A DNA stretch of 64,000 bases from Pantoea cypripedii (GTDB taxonomy: Bacteria; Pseudomonadota; Gammaproteobacteria; Enterobacterales; Enterobacteriaceae): contig NZ_CP024768.1 in assembly GCF_011395035.1 (NCBI RefSeq), forward strand, positions 1,895,186 to 1,959,185. The letters run 5' to 3'. The position numbers and the translations under genes were made by a program. Numbering within the stretch: the first letter of the stretch is position 1; each line of letters begins with the position of its first letter. The notes beneath the pieces were generated by a model, which was not told where the DNA came from, did not search any database, and was given only the letters and a program-made list of their open reading frames with translations. Of the stretch, positions 48,346-57,846 are shown piece after piece.

Positions 48346-50651
48346 TGACTACGCGCAGCCTGCGGCTGACGAACGGCCTGCGCTGTCATTTACATCATCA
48401 GCCTGATGCACGCGCAGCTGCTGCGCTGCTGCGCGTGGAGGCGGGCAGTTTACAGGAACCGGACCGCTGGCCAGGGCTGGCGCATCTGCTGGAACATTTG
48501 CTGTTTTGTGGCAGTGAGGGCTGGGCAGCTGATCAACGCCTGATGCCCTGGGTGCAGCAACAGGGCGGTCAGGTCAATGCCACCACGCAACTCAGCCACA
48601 GCGCCTTTTTCTTTCAGGTGCCGGTCAGCGAGCTGGAGGCGGGGGTGGCGCGGCTGGTCGCGATGCTGGCGGCACCGTTACTGACGCCCGAGGCGATTGC
48701 GCAGGAAAGTGCGGTGATTGACGCCGAATATCGTTTATTGCAGCGCCATGCGGAAACCCTGAGCGAGGCAGCATTGCTGGATTTGCTGGCTGCCCCCCGT
48801 GAGTTTCAGCGTTTTCGCGTCGGGAGTCTGGCGGCTTTTGGTGACAATGTCACAAATCTGCGTCAGGCACTTTGCGCCTTCCTTCAGCAGTTCTATGTCG
48901 CGGGAAATATGGAGCTGTGGTTACAGGGGCCGCAAACGCTGGATGAACTGGCGGCGTTGGCGGAACGCTATGGTCAGCAGCTGTTACCCGGCGTGTTGCA
49001 GCAGTCGCCGGTAGCACCACAACCGGCAGCGGTGCGCCAGCGTCTGCTGCAGTTGCCTGGCAGCGAAACCTTCTGGCTGACCCTGTTATTGTCGGGTGAG
49101 ATGGAAGTACTGCGCGATGACGTCAGCCAGTTACGCCGTTTCTGGCTGGACGATGCGCCTGGCAGTCTGCTGGCACAGCTGCGTGCTGCGGGACTGTGTG
49201 AAGATCTCAGCGTTCAGTGGCTGTGGCGCGATACGCAGCACAGCTGGCTGGCGCTAAAGTTCACCGCTCATACGCTCACACCGCAGCAGGCGCAGTGTAT
49301 CCAGCAACACTTTAGCCAGCATCTGCGCGCCCTGGCACAAAGCAGCCCGGCGCAACGCCAGCATTATCAACAGCTGGCGCAGGAGGACTTCAGCCAATTG
49401 TCGCCGCTGGAACAACTGCGTGGTCATGCGCTCAGTTTCGCGCCGGGTGCCCCTGCTGACTTTTCCCGCGTCCTTAACCTGCTGCAACAGGCGACGCCGC
49501 TGGCGTTGCTGACTCAATGCCAGTTAGCCGCGACGGCACAGGTTACCCAGGGATTTAACTTATCGATTGCCGACTGGCCTGCGGAAGCCAGTCAGCACCA
49601 GGAAAGTTTACCGTTCTGGTTTTATCCGCAGGCAGAGGTGCAGGTTTCTCGTGCGCTGCCTGACGGTGTCTTTCCGTTGCTGAATGTGGACCCGGTTCAG
49701 CCGCTGGAAACTCTGTTGCTGCGTCCGGCGTTTTATCAGCCCTTCAGTGATGAGGAGGCTGAGGCGCGTCAGCGTCTGCTCCGTCCGGTGCTGGCTGCGT
49801 TGCGCCATGCGGGCGGACGTGGCAGCTGGCAAGCGATGCAGGGCAGCTGGCAGTTGGTGCTGCATCTTCCCGGTGATAGTGATGCCGCGCTGACGGCGGT
49901 GGCTCAGGTGGTACAGGCGCTCAGCGCGCCCACTGAACCTCACCCCGTCGTGGCTGCGGCAGGCATCGCTATTCGCCAGCTGCTGTCGGCGTTACCGCAG
50001 CAGTTGGTCAATCCACCATCCTCCCCGCGCTGGCAGGCGGCCTGGTGCGGCCATAACGCGGCGTTGCGGGATGGGGCGGCGCGAGCGCTGAGTGAGTTGC
50101 CAGGAGCGGCAATGACTACCGCACCGCTGTTAAACCGCGGCGTGACGGCTATCCCGTGCGCAGGCAGCGATCAGGCGTTGCTGCTGTTTATCCCGCTGGG
50201 CGAGGCGGATGATGACACCCTGGCGGCATTACGCGCGCTGGCGCTGATCTATGAACCCCGCTTTTTTCAGCAGTTACGCGTGGAACAACAAATCGGTTAT
50301 GTGGTGACGGCGCGTTATCAGCGTGTCGCTGATATCGATGGCATTCTGCTGGCGTTGCAGTCGCCCGACATTCCCTGGCGCGTGCTGCTGGGCCACTGCA
50401 AACGCTTTCTGCGCACGCTGGATATCTCCGCTGCGCCACTGGAGGCTTTGCAGCAGACGCTGTTGCAGCAATGTGCCGTGAACAACAACGCTGATGCTGC
50501 GCTTGCCGGGTTGCGTCAGCAGCAGGGTTTACCCGAGCTGACGGCCATGGCAATCCACCGGCTTACGCTGACGCAATTACAGCAATTGCATCAGCGTCTG
50601 CTGCAACAGCGTCGGCGCTGGCGAATTTTATTTGCGATAAGCCAGCCATGA
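48345..50651 (+). CDS. pqqF: PqqF, M16 zinc peptidase
   Basis: A 768-residue M16 metallopeptidase that trims the modified PqqA. The inverted zinc motif HLLEH (His47-His51) lies in GLAHLLEHLLF, with the third ligand Glu downstream in the IDAEYRLLQ region. N- and C-terminal halves are duplicated M16 domains. It ends the operon. Confidence 0.94.
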   Translation: MTTRSLRLTNGLRCHLHHQPDARAAAALLRVEAGSLQEPDRWPGLAHLLEHLLFCGSEGWAADQRLMPWVQQQGGQVNATTQLSHSAFFFQVPVSELEAGVARLVAMLAAPLLTPEAIAQESAVIDAEYRLLQRHAETLSEAALLDLLAAPREFQRFRVGSLAAFGDNVTNLRQALCAFLQQFYVAGNMELWLQGPQTLDELAALAERYGQQLLPGVLQQSPVAPQPAAVRQRLLQLPGSETFWLTLLLSGEMEVLRDDVSQLRRFWLDDAPGSLLAQLRAAGLCEDLSVQWLWRDTQHSWLALKFTAHTLTPQQAQCIQQHFSQHLRALAQSSPAQRQHYQQLAQEDFSQLSPLEQLRGHALSFAPGAPADFSRVLNLLQQATPLALLTQCQLAATAQVTQGFNLSIADWPAEASQHQESLPFWFYPQAEVQVSRALPDGVFPLLNVDPVQPLETLLLRPAFYQPFSDEEAEARQRLLRPVLAALRHAGGRGSWQAMQGSWQLVLHLPGDSDAALTAVAQVVQALSAPTEPHPVVAAAGIAIRQLLSALPQQLVNPPSSPRWQAAWCGHNAALRDGAARALSELPGAAMTTAPLLNRGVTAIPCAGSDQALLLFIPLGEADDDTLAALRALALIYEPRFFQQLRVEQQIGYVVTARYQRVADIDGILLALQSPDIPWRVLLGHCKRFLRTLDISAAPLEALQQTLLQQCAVNNNADAALAGLRQQQGLPELTAMAIHRLTLTQLQQLHQRLLQQRRRWRILFAISQP

Positions 50652-50787
50652 AACTGTCCCTGAATGGGATTGTTTCATATTGATATTGCTGAATTTTTTT
50701 GAAAATTTCGTCCAAAACTCTTCACTGTTCCCGCGTCGCATAATCCCGGACACTCTTCGGACTATTCAGAACCAAGAGGAACAACTG

Positions 50788-51372
50788 GTGAAAAACGTTA
50801 CCCGCTTTGCGCTGCCCCTGCTGGCCGCTGCCACTCTGTATGCACCGCTGTCACAGGCTGCGGCGATGCATTACGATCTGAACCCGGAACACACATCGGT
50901 GATTGTGACCTGGACCCACTTCGGCTTCTCACATCCGACGGCGGATATCCCGAACAGCAAAGGTACCCTGGTGTTTGATAAAGACCATCCGGAGCAGTCA
51001 CGCGTTGACGTTACGCTGCCAGTCAGCCAGATCGATAGTCACGTTCCGGCGCTGACCAAAGAGTTTCTCGGCAAAGAGTATTTCGATACTGCGAAATATC
51101 CTTCAGCGGTATTCCACAGCACCAAGGTGGTGGCGAAGGGCGACAACAAGTTCGATGTGGAAGGGAATCTGACCCTGAAAGGCATCACCAAACCGGTCAC
51201 GCTGCATGCTACGCTGAATCAGCAGGGCGAGCATCCGATGGTGAAAAAACAGGCGATTGGTTTTGATGCCACCGGCACCATCAAGCGTTCTGACTTCAAG
51301 CTGGATAAATACGTTCCGGCAGTCAGCGACGATGTCACGCTGACCATTTCGACTGAAGCATATGCGAAATAA
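50788..51372 (+). CDS. YceI-family periplasmic protein
   Basis: A 194-residue protein with a signal peptide ending SQA (about residue 25), then a YceI lipocalin-like barrel: MHYDLNPEHTSVIVTWTHFG, FLGKEYFDTAKYPSAVFHS, FDVEGNLTLKGITKPVTL and DFKLDKYVP. YceI proteins bind isoprenoid or other lipids in the periplasm. The GTG start at 50788 follows AGAGGA. Confidence 0.9.
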   Translation: MKNVTRFALPLLAAATLYAPLSQAAAMHYDLNPEHTSVIVTWTHFGFSHPTADIPNSKGTLVFDKDHPEQSRVDVTLPVSQIDSHVPALTKEFLGKEYFDTAKYPSAVFHSTKVVAKGDNKFDVEGNLTLKGITKPVTLHATLNQQGEHPMVKKQAIGFDATGTIKRSDFKLDKYVPAVSDDVTLTISTEAYAK

Positions 51373-51379
51373 TTGACCC

Positions 51380-51403
51380 GGTCGGCATTAATGCCGACCC
51401 TAC
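51380..51403. repeat. REP-like palindrome (GGTCGGCATT type)
   Basis: GGTCGGCATTAATGCCGACC, a perfect palindrome (51380-51399), followed by CTAC. The same 14-base half-element (as GTAGGGTCGGCATT) is found at 63687-63700. Confidence 0.75.
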
Positions 51404-51413
51404 ACAAATCGTA

Positions 51414-51439
51414 AGGAGCGCATTAATGCGCTCCTTTTT
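51414..51439 (+). terminator. Terminator between yceI-like gene and dld
   Basis: A 22-base palindrome centred at 51424/51425 (AGGAGCGCATT and its complement) followed by T5. It ends the YceI transcript. Confidence 0.75.
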
Positions 51440-51441
51440 GT

Positions 51442-53139
51442 TTATTCCGCCCAGAACTTCTTCTTACTGGTTTTGCCGATCCCCGGATTACAACTGTTGG
51501 TAGGGTCGAGCTGTTTCCAGTGGTCCACATGTTCGCAGGATGCGTGATACAAATGGCCGACGTTATGTTCTGCCGGATACTTCGCCCCGCGCTGCTCCAG
51601 ATAGACCTTCACCGCTTCTTTAAACGCCTTCGCATCCACTCCCGCCTTCAGCACATAATCCTGATGATTGACGTAGCAAAAGAAATGCCCGCAGCAGGAG
51701 TCTACCTGTACCTGCTCAGCCAGGTGGTCCGGCAGGGTTAAGCGCCATGCATCGTCGTTGCGACGCAGTGCCACATCGAACGCCACCAGACGCTCATTCG
51801 GGTTATAACCGAGGGCATCGCAATAGGAGATGGTGCAGCCGCCCACACCAAAACGCACCAGAAAGGCATCCGCCGCTTCGCGTGCATCACAGTGGAAAAA
51901 GCCGCCGCTGTGGCTGGCAAAAAACGTCTCCAGCAATGTCTGCAATTCAGCGGTTTGCGCAGATTCCACCTTAATCATCAGATGATGTTCATACTCGCTG
52001 CGGTAATCCATGATGCGCGGTGCGACGAAGCGCGGCGTGATCTGGTTGAAGAATTGCAGCACCCGATCAACAAAATTGCGTGGCAGGAATTTCAGATGGC
52101 TGACGCGCACATCCCATTTGGCTTTATTCGCCATCAGACGCGGGAGTGCCTGTGGGCCGAGCTTGCGGATCGCCAGGTACATATGTTTGGCGTAGCGCAC
52201 GGTGAGATCAAAAGCGTTGCGATGGATATATTCCGCCTGCACCGGCAATTCGCTCATCTGTGTCAGCAGATAGCGGCGCAGAGCGACCAGCACCGCTTCA
52301 TCATTGGTGCCGATATAGAACGTGTCGCTGCCTGCACTGGCTGCAAAAGTGGGGAGACGGACGGCAAACACCACCACTTTGCCTGCGCTACCGGAGCTGT
52401 CATGCAGATAACGGATGTCACCGTTAAAGCGGGAAGGGCTGTCGGCGGTGACGTCACGCAGACGCTCGGCGTAATCCTCCGCCCAGATTTTGCCTTGCCA
52501 GTCCGGCTGCTCACCGGTCTGATACTGCTGGCGGGTCAGATTATCCAGCATGGCTTCCGGCGTGGCACCGAGGTCGATACCGAGATGATTGACCATCTCC
52601 AGTCGGCCATCGTCATGGATACGGGCAAATAACGATTTCTCGGTAAACGCCGGACCGCGACGAATCAGCGAGCCACCGGAGTTGTTGCAGATGCCGCCGA
52701 CCACGGACGCACCAATGCATGAAGAACCAATCACCGAGTGCGGTTCGCGTCCCAGCGGTTGCAGGGTCTGCTCCAGTTCCGTCAGGGTGGTACCGGGGAA
52801 GGCAATGACCTGCCGCGCCTCGTCGATCACCTGCACACCTTTCAGCTGGCGCGTACTGACAATCACCACTTCACGATCATAATCGTTGCCATCCGGTGTC
52901 GAGCCACCGGTCACGCCGGTATTCGAGGCCTGCATCAGGATAATGGCGTCATGCGCCACGCATACCTGAAGTATTTGCCACAGTTGTGGCAATGTCTGGG
53001 GCAGTACCACGGCCAGCGCCTCGCCGCGTCCAACGCGGAATCCTTTGGTGTACCAGGCTTTATCATCAGAATGGGTTAACAGCTGTTTTTCACCTACCAC
53101 GTCACTCAGTTGACGCAACATTTCCTGCGGGGATGTCAT
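51442..53139 (-). CDS. dld: Quinone-dependent D-lactate dehydrogenase
   Basis: A 565-residue peripheral membrane FAD enzyme oxidising D-lactate to pyruvate and passing electrons to quinone. FAD-binding (PCMH-type) region: ASNTGVTGGSTPDGNDYDRE and SVIGSSCIGASVVGGICNNS. The C-terminal cap and membrane-binding domain includes CGHFFCYVNHQDYVLKAG and the typical GIGKTSKKKFW end. Length is normal for E. coli-type Dld. Confidence 0.96.
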   Translation of the reverse strand: MTSPQEMLRQLSDVVGEKQLLTHSDDKAWYTKGFRVGRGEALAVVLPQTLPQLWQILQVCVAHDAIILMQASNTGVTGGSTPDGNDYDREVVIVSTRQLKGVQVIDEARQVIAFPGTTLTELEQTLQPLGREPHSVIGSSCIGASVVGGICNNSGGSLIRRGPAFTEKSLFARIHDDGRLEMVNHLGIDLGATPEAMLDNLTRQQYQTGEQPDWQGKIWAEDYAERLRDVTADSPSRFNGDIRYLHDSSGSAGKVVVFAVRLPTFAASAGSDTFYIGTNDEAVLVALRRYLLTQMSELPVQAEYIHRNAFDLTVRYAKHMYLAIRKLGPQALPRLMANKAKWDVRVSHLKFLPRNFVDRVLQFFNQITPRFVAPRIMDYRSEYEHHLMIKVESAQTAELQTLLETFFASHSGGFFHCDAREAADAFLVRFGVGGCTISYCDALGYNPNERLVAFDVALRRNDDAWRLTLPDHLAEQVQVDSCCGHFFCYVNHQDYVLKAGVDAKAFKEAVKVYLEQRGAKYPAEHNVGHLYHASCEHVDHWKQLDPTNSCNPGIGKTSKKKFWAE

Positions 53140-53424
53140 GTTTTCTCTTCTGTGTCATGTGTCTGCCGGGATATTGGACAGGTGCTGACCGCGCAATGTC
53201 AATGATTGATCGGTACTGACGTGAAAATAACGCACTGAAGCATTATCCCTTTATCTGCCACGGAAAAACTGCAACGTACCGATAAAAATGCGCGAGGTAT
53301 CACAAAATAGCTTTAAAGAAAAAGGGCGAACCAGGGGCTAAATAGCGCTGGATGATTTGACAGGTGAAATAAATATAACCACATGAAAAATATAATAATT
53401 ACTTCCTGATGGAATAATTTTGCA

Positions 53425-53440
53425 TGTGATTAAAGTCACA
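53425..53440 (+). promoter_or_regulatory. CRP-binding site upstream of the PTS/aldolase operon
   Basis: TGTGATTAAAGTCACA has the perfect TGTGA-N6-TCACA core. Placed at -61.5 (class I), it would put the -10 at TAAATT (53482-53487). The operon is therefore probably under catabolite control. No other element is clear in 53140-53575. Confidence 0.8.
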
Positions 53441-53575
53441 AAAATTGCCATGCTAACCTCCTTGTCAAGGATCTCGCTAAATAAATTCGTGATGAAAGTG
53501 TGATCTCCATTGCAAATAGAAACCCTCTTCATCGGAAGAATGAATCGCAGAAGCACAGCGTAAGGAGTGGGGACA

Positions 53576-54556
53576 ATGAGAATTGGCATGGTGATCAGTG
53601 GTGGTGATGTTACCGGCATAAATAATTTTATTTTTCAGATTTCCCGCTTAACGCAGGCGGAGATGGTGTTATTTAACGGGGGTATTCCGGGATTGCTGGA
53701 AAATAAACATCAGGAAATTTCCCTGCGTGATTTGGTGGATTACGCTATTGCGGCGATTCCGGTGATGCAATCAGGCAGGCCGACGAGAAAGTTAATCAGA
53801 CCAGAATATGAAGCCATTGCCAAACAGCTTAAAGCACTGCGCATCGATGTGCTGATTATGGCCGGTGGTGATGGCTCCCTGCAATTTCTGCATACGCTAA
53901 GTGAATTTGGCGTGAATTGTTTTGGCGTTGGCATGACGATTGATAATGACGTGTTTGGCAGTGACTACACCATTGGTTTTTCTACCGCCTGCGAACAGGT
54001 GTTAAAAGAAGTCACGAAACTACGTAATACCGGTCGCGGTTTACCGGGCCGGGTATTTATGGTGGAACTGCTGGGGGGCTACTGCGGTGAATTAACGCTG
54101 CAATCGGCGATCAAAGCGAATGCGGATCTTGCCCTGATCCCGGAGTGCCAGATCCCGTTACAGGAGCTGGCGCAGCGTATCGTGCAGCGCCTGGCAGGAC
54201 AGAATAGCGTGGTGATCCTGTGCTCTGAAGCCTACACCCGCGAGTACTCACCGGGATTTCAGGGCGCGATTGATACCTTAATTAAACAACTGGAACCGAT
54301 GATTGGCGTGCGTATCCGTAAAACCATCATCGGTTATGGCCTGCGCAACGGTGACCCCACCTGTGAAGAAATTTACCAGGGCACCATTATGGCCAGCGAA
54401 GTCGCGCGTTGTATTCAGTCGGGAATGCGCAATAAAGCAGTCATTATTAATGGCAGCAATAAACCGATACCCATTGATTTAATAAGCATGAAAAAACGCT
54501 TGGTCGACACCGAAGGGCATCATTACAAACTCGCTAAACAACTGCATATTCTGTGA
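53576..54556 (+). CDS. PfkA-family sugar-phosphate kinase, altered active site
   Basis: A 326-residue protein of the ATP-dependent phosphofructokinase A family. ATP-site motifs GGD (9-11) and GGDGS (97-101) and the catalytic TIDND (121-125) are intact. Compared with PfkA, the sugar-site MGR reads LGG (Leu166-Gly167-Gly168, losing Arg171) and the 6-phosphate-binding His249 is Tyr254; Arg162 and Arg243 equivalents (Arg159, Arg248) remain. This suggests a substrate other than fructose 6-phosphate. First gene of an operon with PTS and aldolase genes; AAGGAG precedes ATG 53576. Confidence 0.88.
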   Translation: MRIGMVISGGDVTGINNFIFQISRLTQAEMVLFNGGIPGLLENKHQEISLRDLVDYAIAAIPVMQSGRPTRKLIRPEYEAIAKQLKALRIDVLIMAGGDGSLQFLHTLSEFGVNCFGVGMTIDNDVFGSDYTIGFSTACEQVLKEVTKLRNTGRGLPGRVFMVELLGGYCGELTLQSAIKANADLALIPECQIPLQELAQRIVQRLAGQNSVVILCSEAYTREYSPGFQGAIDTLIKQLEPMIGVRIRKTIIGYGLRNGDPTCEEIYQGTIMASEVARCIQSGMRNKAVIINGSNKPIPIDLISMKKRLVDTEGHHYKLAKQLHIL

Positions 54557-54566
54557 GGAGATAGCC

Positions 54567-54881
54567 ATGCTGAAAATATTATGTGTATGCGGATGTGGTC
54601 TGGGATCCAGTTTCGCCATCGAAATGAGCGCCAAAGCGGTATTAAAGAAGCTGGAAATCGAGGCGGATATTGATCACACCACCATTTCTGAAGCCAATGC
54701 ATTTAAATCCGACATCATTTTAACCCAAAAGGCATTTGCCGATGTATTAAATGCCGATGCCAGCCCGGAACAGATGAAACGGGTGATTATTCTCAACCGG
54801 TTAACGGATAAAGCGGAAATTGAGCAAAAAATCGTGGCATTTATGAAAGAGCACAACATGAAGGTTGCTAACCATGAATAG
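54567..54881 (+). CDS. PTS EIIB component, ascorbate family
   Basis: A 104-residue cytoplasmic phosphocarrier. The P-loop CGLGSS with the phospho-accepting Cys10 (CVCGCGLGSSFAIEMSAKA) is characteristic of the lactose/ascorbate-type IIB fold. It takes the phosphate from the EIIA encoded at 57409 and passes it to the sugar at the EIIC. It overlaps the EIIC gene by 8 bases. Confidence 0.93.
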   Translation: MLKILCVCGCGLGSSFAIEMSAKAVLKKLEIEADIDHTTISEANAFKSDIILTQKAFADVLNADASPEQMKRVIILNRLTDKAEIEQKIVAFMKEHNMKVANHE

Positions 54882-56241
54882 TGTGATCAACTTCCTGGTA
54901 AAAGACCTGCTCGGGCAGGCATCGATTCTGATTGCCTTTATTGCCCTGGTCGGTTTGTTACTACAAAAAAAATCAGCAGGGAAGGTGGTGGAAGGCACCT
55001 TTAAAACGCTGCTCGGTTTCTTAATTATGATGGCCGGTATCAACATTATTGTTGGCACGCTGACCTTCCTCAATACCATTTTTACCCACGGCTTTGGCAT
55101 GCAGGGTTATATCACTGACGTTGCTGCGATTGCCGGGTTAGCGAACCGCGAGCTGGGTTCAGAAGTGGCGCTGACGCTGTTGGTGATCTTTATCGTCAAC
55201 ATCATCATTGCCCGCCTGACACCGTTCAAATACATCTTCCTTACCGGGCAGGCGCTGCTGTGGATGGCGACCATCGGTGCGGTGATCGGCTACAAAGCGG
55301 GGCTGACAGGCTTACCTCTGATCCTTACCGGCGGCATTTTTGGTGGCGTGATGGCAGTGGTGATGCCCGCGCTGGCACAACCGGTGGTGCGTCGCATTAC
55401 CGATTCGGATGATGTTGCCCTCGGCCACTTCTGCACCATTGGCTACCTGGTGACGGCGGCGGTGGCTAAAGTGGTCGGCAAAGGCTCGCGTTCTACCGAA
55501 GACCTGAAGCTGCCGGACAACTTCAAATTTCTCCAGGACACCTATTTGTCGATGGCGGTGGTGATGGTGCCGATGTACCTGATCCCGGCGGTGGCAGCAG
55601 GTCCGGCCTTTATCGCCCAGTACAGCAACGGCATGAATTACCTGATGTATGCCTTTATGCAATCGATTCAGTTCGTAGCCGGGGTGTTTGTGTTGTATAG
55701 CGGCGTGCGCCTGTTGCTGAATGAGCTGGTCCCGGCATTTCGCGGTATCGCGATGCGTATCGTGCCGGATGCCAAACCGGCGCTCGATTGCCCGGTGATG
55801 TTCCCTTATGCACCAAACGCGGTGATTGTCGGCTTCCTTGCCACCACCCTCGGTTCAGTCGTCGGCATGCTGGTGTTCCCGATGTTCGGTCTGGCGATGA
55901 TTTTGCCCGGTTTGCTTACCAACTTCTTTGCCGGTGGCACGGCCGGGGTGTTTGGTAACGCACTCGGCGGCCGTCGCGGTGCGATGATCGGCGGTTTTGT
56001 CCACGGCCTGTTTATTACGCTGCTGCCCGCGATTCTGGTACCGATGCTGGAAAGCTACGGCTTCACTGGCGTGACCTTCAGCGACTCGGATGTCATCAGT
56101 ACCGGCCTGGTGCTCGGTCATGCATTCCAGAATAACTGGCTGTTCGTCGCCCTGTTTATTGTCTTTATTACCCTGATCGCCTGGTTTGTTAACGGAAAAT
56201 CTACGAAACCTCACGAGGAAAATATTCATGAAACTTTATAA
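54874..56241 (+). CDS. PTS EIIC permease, ascorbate (UlaA) family
   Basis: A 455-residue membrane transporter with about 10-11 hydrophobic segments. UlaA-like motifs include ITDVAAIAGLANRELGSEVA and GGTAGVFGNALGGRRGAMIG. It would import and phosphorylate a sugar or sugar acid; the substrate need not be ascorbate. Start at ATG 54874 inside the EIIB gene. The stop overlaps the aldolase gene by 14 bases. Confidence 0.93.
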   Translation: MNSVINFLVKDLLGQASILIAFIALVGLLLQKKSAGKVVEGTFKTLLGFLIMMAGINIIVGTLTFLNTIFTHGFGMQGYITDVAAIAGLANRELGSEVALTLLVIFIVNIIIARLTPFKYIFLTGQALLWMATIGAVIGYKAGLTGLPLILTGGIFGGVMAVVMPALAQPVVRRITDSDDVALGHFCTIGYLVTAAVAKVVGKGSRSTEDLKLPDNFKFLQDTYLSMAVVMVPMYLIPAVAAGPAFIAQYSNGMNYLMYAFMQSIQFVAGVFVLYSGVRLLLNELVPAFRGIAMRIVPDAKPALDCPVMFPYAPNAVIVGFLATTLGSVVGMLVFPMFGLAMILPGLLTNFFAGGTAGVFGNALGGRRGAMIGGFVHGLFITLLPAILVPMLESYGFTGVTFSDSDVISTGLVLGHAFQNNWLFVALFIVFITLIAWFVNGKSTKPHEENIHETL

Positions 56242-57070
56242 CTTTACCGATCTGTTACAGGTGGCTAAGCAACGTGAATTTAAAGCGCTCGGATCCTTTA
56301 ATTTGCACTGTCTGGAAATGTTACCGGCTTATTTTAAAGCGGCAGAAAAAACCAACAGCCCATTAATGATTCAAATCTCCACCGGCACGGCGAAATATCT
56401 CGGACATAAATTACTGGTCGATGCGATTCGCTCACTGGCAGAAAGTAAAAATGTGCCCACCTGCCTGCATCTCGATCACTGTTCTGACCTGGATGCGATC
56501 CAGACAGCGCTGGATGCCGGGTTCAGTTCGGTTATGTATGACGGCTCGCATCTGTCGATCGAAGAGAATATCTCCAACACGCGTAAAGTGATCGATATGG
56601 CGCGCCCGTTACATGTGTCGGTCGAAGCGGAACTGGGGGCGATTGGCGGCTCAGAGGATGGTAAATCAGTGGAAATGAACGAAACTTCGTTCACCACGGT
56701 GGACGATGCCAAACGCTTTGTGGATGAAACCGGGGTGGATATGTTGGCCATCTCCATCGGCACGGTACACGGCCTCTACACCGGTAAAGCGCACATCCAG
56801 CATCAGCGGCTGGCAGATATCACTGAAGCGACACATACGCCGCTGGTGCTGCATGGGGGTACCGGCGTCAGTGATGAGGATATGCGTCTGGCGGTGCGCA
56901 GCGGCATTGAAAAAGTGAACGTCGGCACAGAAATGAACGTGCAATGGGTGGCGCGCTGTAAACAGACATTCGAAAAGGGCAAAGTAAACGACAGCGTGCG
57001 CAATTTTCTGGTGCCCGCTAACGATGCCGTTACTGACGTATTGGTAGAAAAAATTCAGTTGTTCCGCTGA
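56228..57070 (+). CDS. Class II (zinc) fructose/tagatose-bisphosphate-type aldolase
   Basis: A 280-residue aldolase. Zinc and active-site motifs: HLDHCSDLDAI, ELGAIGGSEDG, SIGTVHGLY and LHGGTGVSDEDM. It belongs to the FbaA/KbaY/GatY superfamily and cleaves a ketose bisphosphate to dihydroxyacetone phosphate plus an aldehyde. With the upstream kinase it would complete: PTS import, second phosphorylation, cleavage. Which ketose is not determined. Confidence 0.93.
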   Translation: MKLYNFTDLLQVAKQREFKALGSFNLHCLEMLPAYFKAAEKTNSPLMIQISTGTAKYLGHKLLVDAIRSLAESKNVPTCLHLDHCSDLDAIQTALDAGFSSVMYDGSHLSIEENISNTRKVIDMARPLHVSVEAELGAIGGSEDGKSVEMNETSFTTVDDAKRFVDETGVDMLAISIGTVHGLYTGKAHIQHQRLADITEATHTPLVLHGGTGVSDEDMRLAVRSGIEKVNVGTEMNVQWVARCKQTFEKGKVNDSVRNFLVPANDAVTDVLVEKIQLFR

Positions 57071-57129
57071 GCATCTTTCATGACGTATTAACCTGAGGTG
57101 CCCTGGCGCCATTCGGGGCAGGAGACGCT

Positions 57130-57399
57130 ATGTTTGGATTCAGGAAAAAGGCCCCTGAGAATAAAGGGGCGGACGAGCAGGAAATAGATCGTCAGGCTGA
57201 AAGCATCAGTGAGAAAATAACCACGCTGGAGCAGGAACTGGCAAATAATCCGCGCGCAGGTGAAACGCAAAAACAATTAATGCTGGAATATAATCGGGCA
57301 TTAAGTTTATTTGCCAAAAGCCGTCGTTTCCGTCAGGAGATTGATTCGTTGTTCGTCAAAATCGATGAACTGCGTAATACCATTCGCAAGTCGATATAA
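57130..57399 (+). CDS. Small coiled-coil protein of unknown function in the PTS operon
   Basis: An 89-residue, highly charged protein: basic N-terminus (MFGFRKKAPENKG) and then almost continuous predicted helix (ISEKITTLEQELANNPRAGE; FRQEIDSLFVKIDELRNTI). AGGAG precedes the start. It is located between aldolase and EIIA genes, which suggests an accessory or regulatory role for the pathway. I do not recognise the family. Confidence 0.8.
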   Translation: MFGFRKKAPENKGADEQEIDRQAESISEKITTLEQELANNPRAGETQKQLMLEYNRALSLFAKSRRFRQEIDSLFVKIDELRNTIRKSI

Positions 57400-57408
57400 G
57401 GAGGAAGC

Positions 57409-57846
57409 ATGAGCATCAAACAACTGTTGCAGGAGGCGAATGCTATTCAGGTGGGCATTGACGCCCGCGACTGGCGCGAGGTGATTACGCTGGCTGCACG
57501 GCCACTGGTCAGCGGGGGCTATGTCAAAGCTTCCTACCCGGAGGCGGTGATCGCCAACACCCTGACGCATGGCGCCTATTACGTGTTCGAAGAGGGCATT
57601 GCCATCCCCCACGCGCGACCGGAAACCGGCGTGCTGAAGGATTGTTTCAGCCTGCTGGTGCTGGAGGAACCGATATCCTTTGCCGGGAGTGACAAGGCCG
57701 ATATTGTCATCATGTTCGGGGCGCGCGACAGCAACGCGCATATCGAGGAGGGGATTCGCGCCATTGTCACGATGCTTGAAGACGAAGAGACCCTGGTGCG
57801 GTTGCGTAAGGCCGTCAGTGCCGCGGAGGTCATCGACATCCTATGA
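57409..57846 (+). CDS. PTS EIIA component, mannitol/fructose/ascorbate type
   Basis: A 145-residue phosphocarrier. The phosphorylated His68 lies in GIAIPHARPETGV; the flanking TLTHGAYYVFEEG and MFGARDSNAHIEEGIRAI are typical of the family. It completes the EIIA/EIIB/EIIC set. It overlaps the next gene by 4 bases. Confidence 0.93.
   Translation: MSIKQLLQEANAIQVGIDARDWREVITLAARPLVSGGYVKASYPEAVIANTLTHGAYYVFEEGIAIPHARPETGVLKDCFSLLVLEEPISFAGSDKADIVIMFGARDSNAHIEEGIRAIVTMLEDEETLVRLRKAVSAAEVIDIL

Noticed and set aside
51892..52632. 246-codon plus-strand frame opposite dld
   Set aside because: A shadow of dld: the protein on the other strand is a clear full-length family member, and the plus-strand frame has no recognisable domain.
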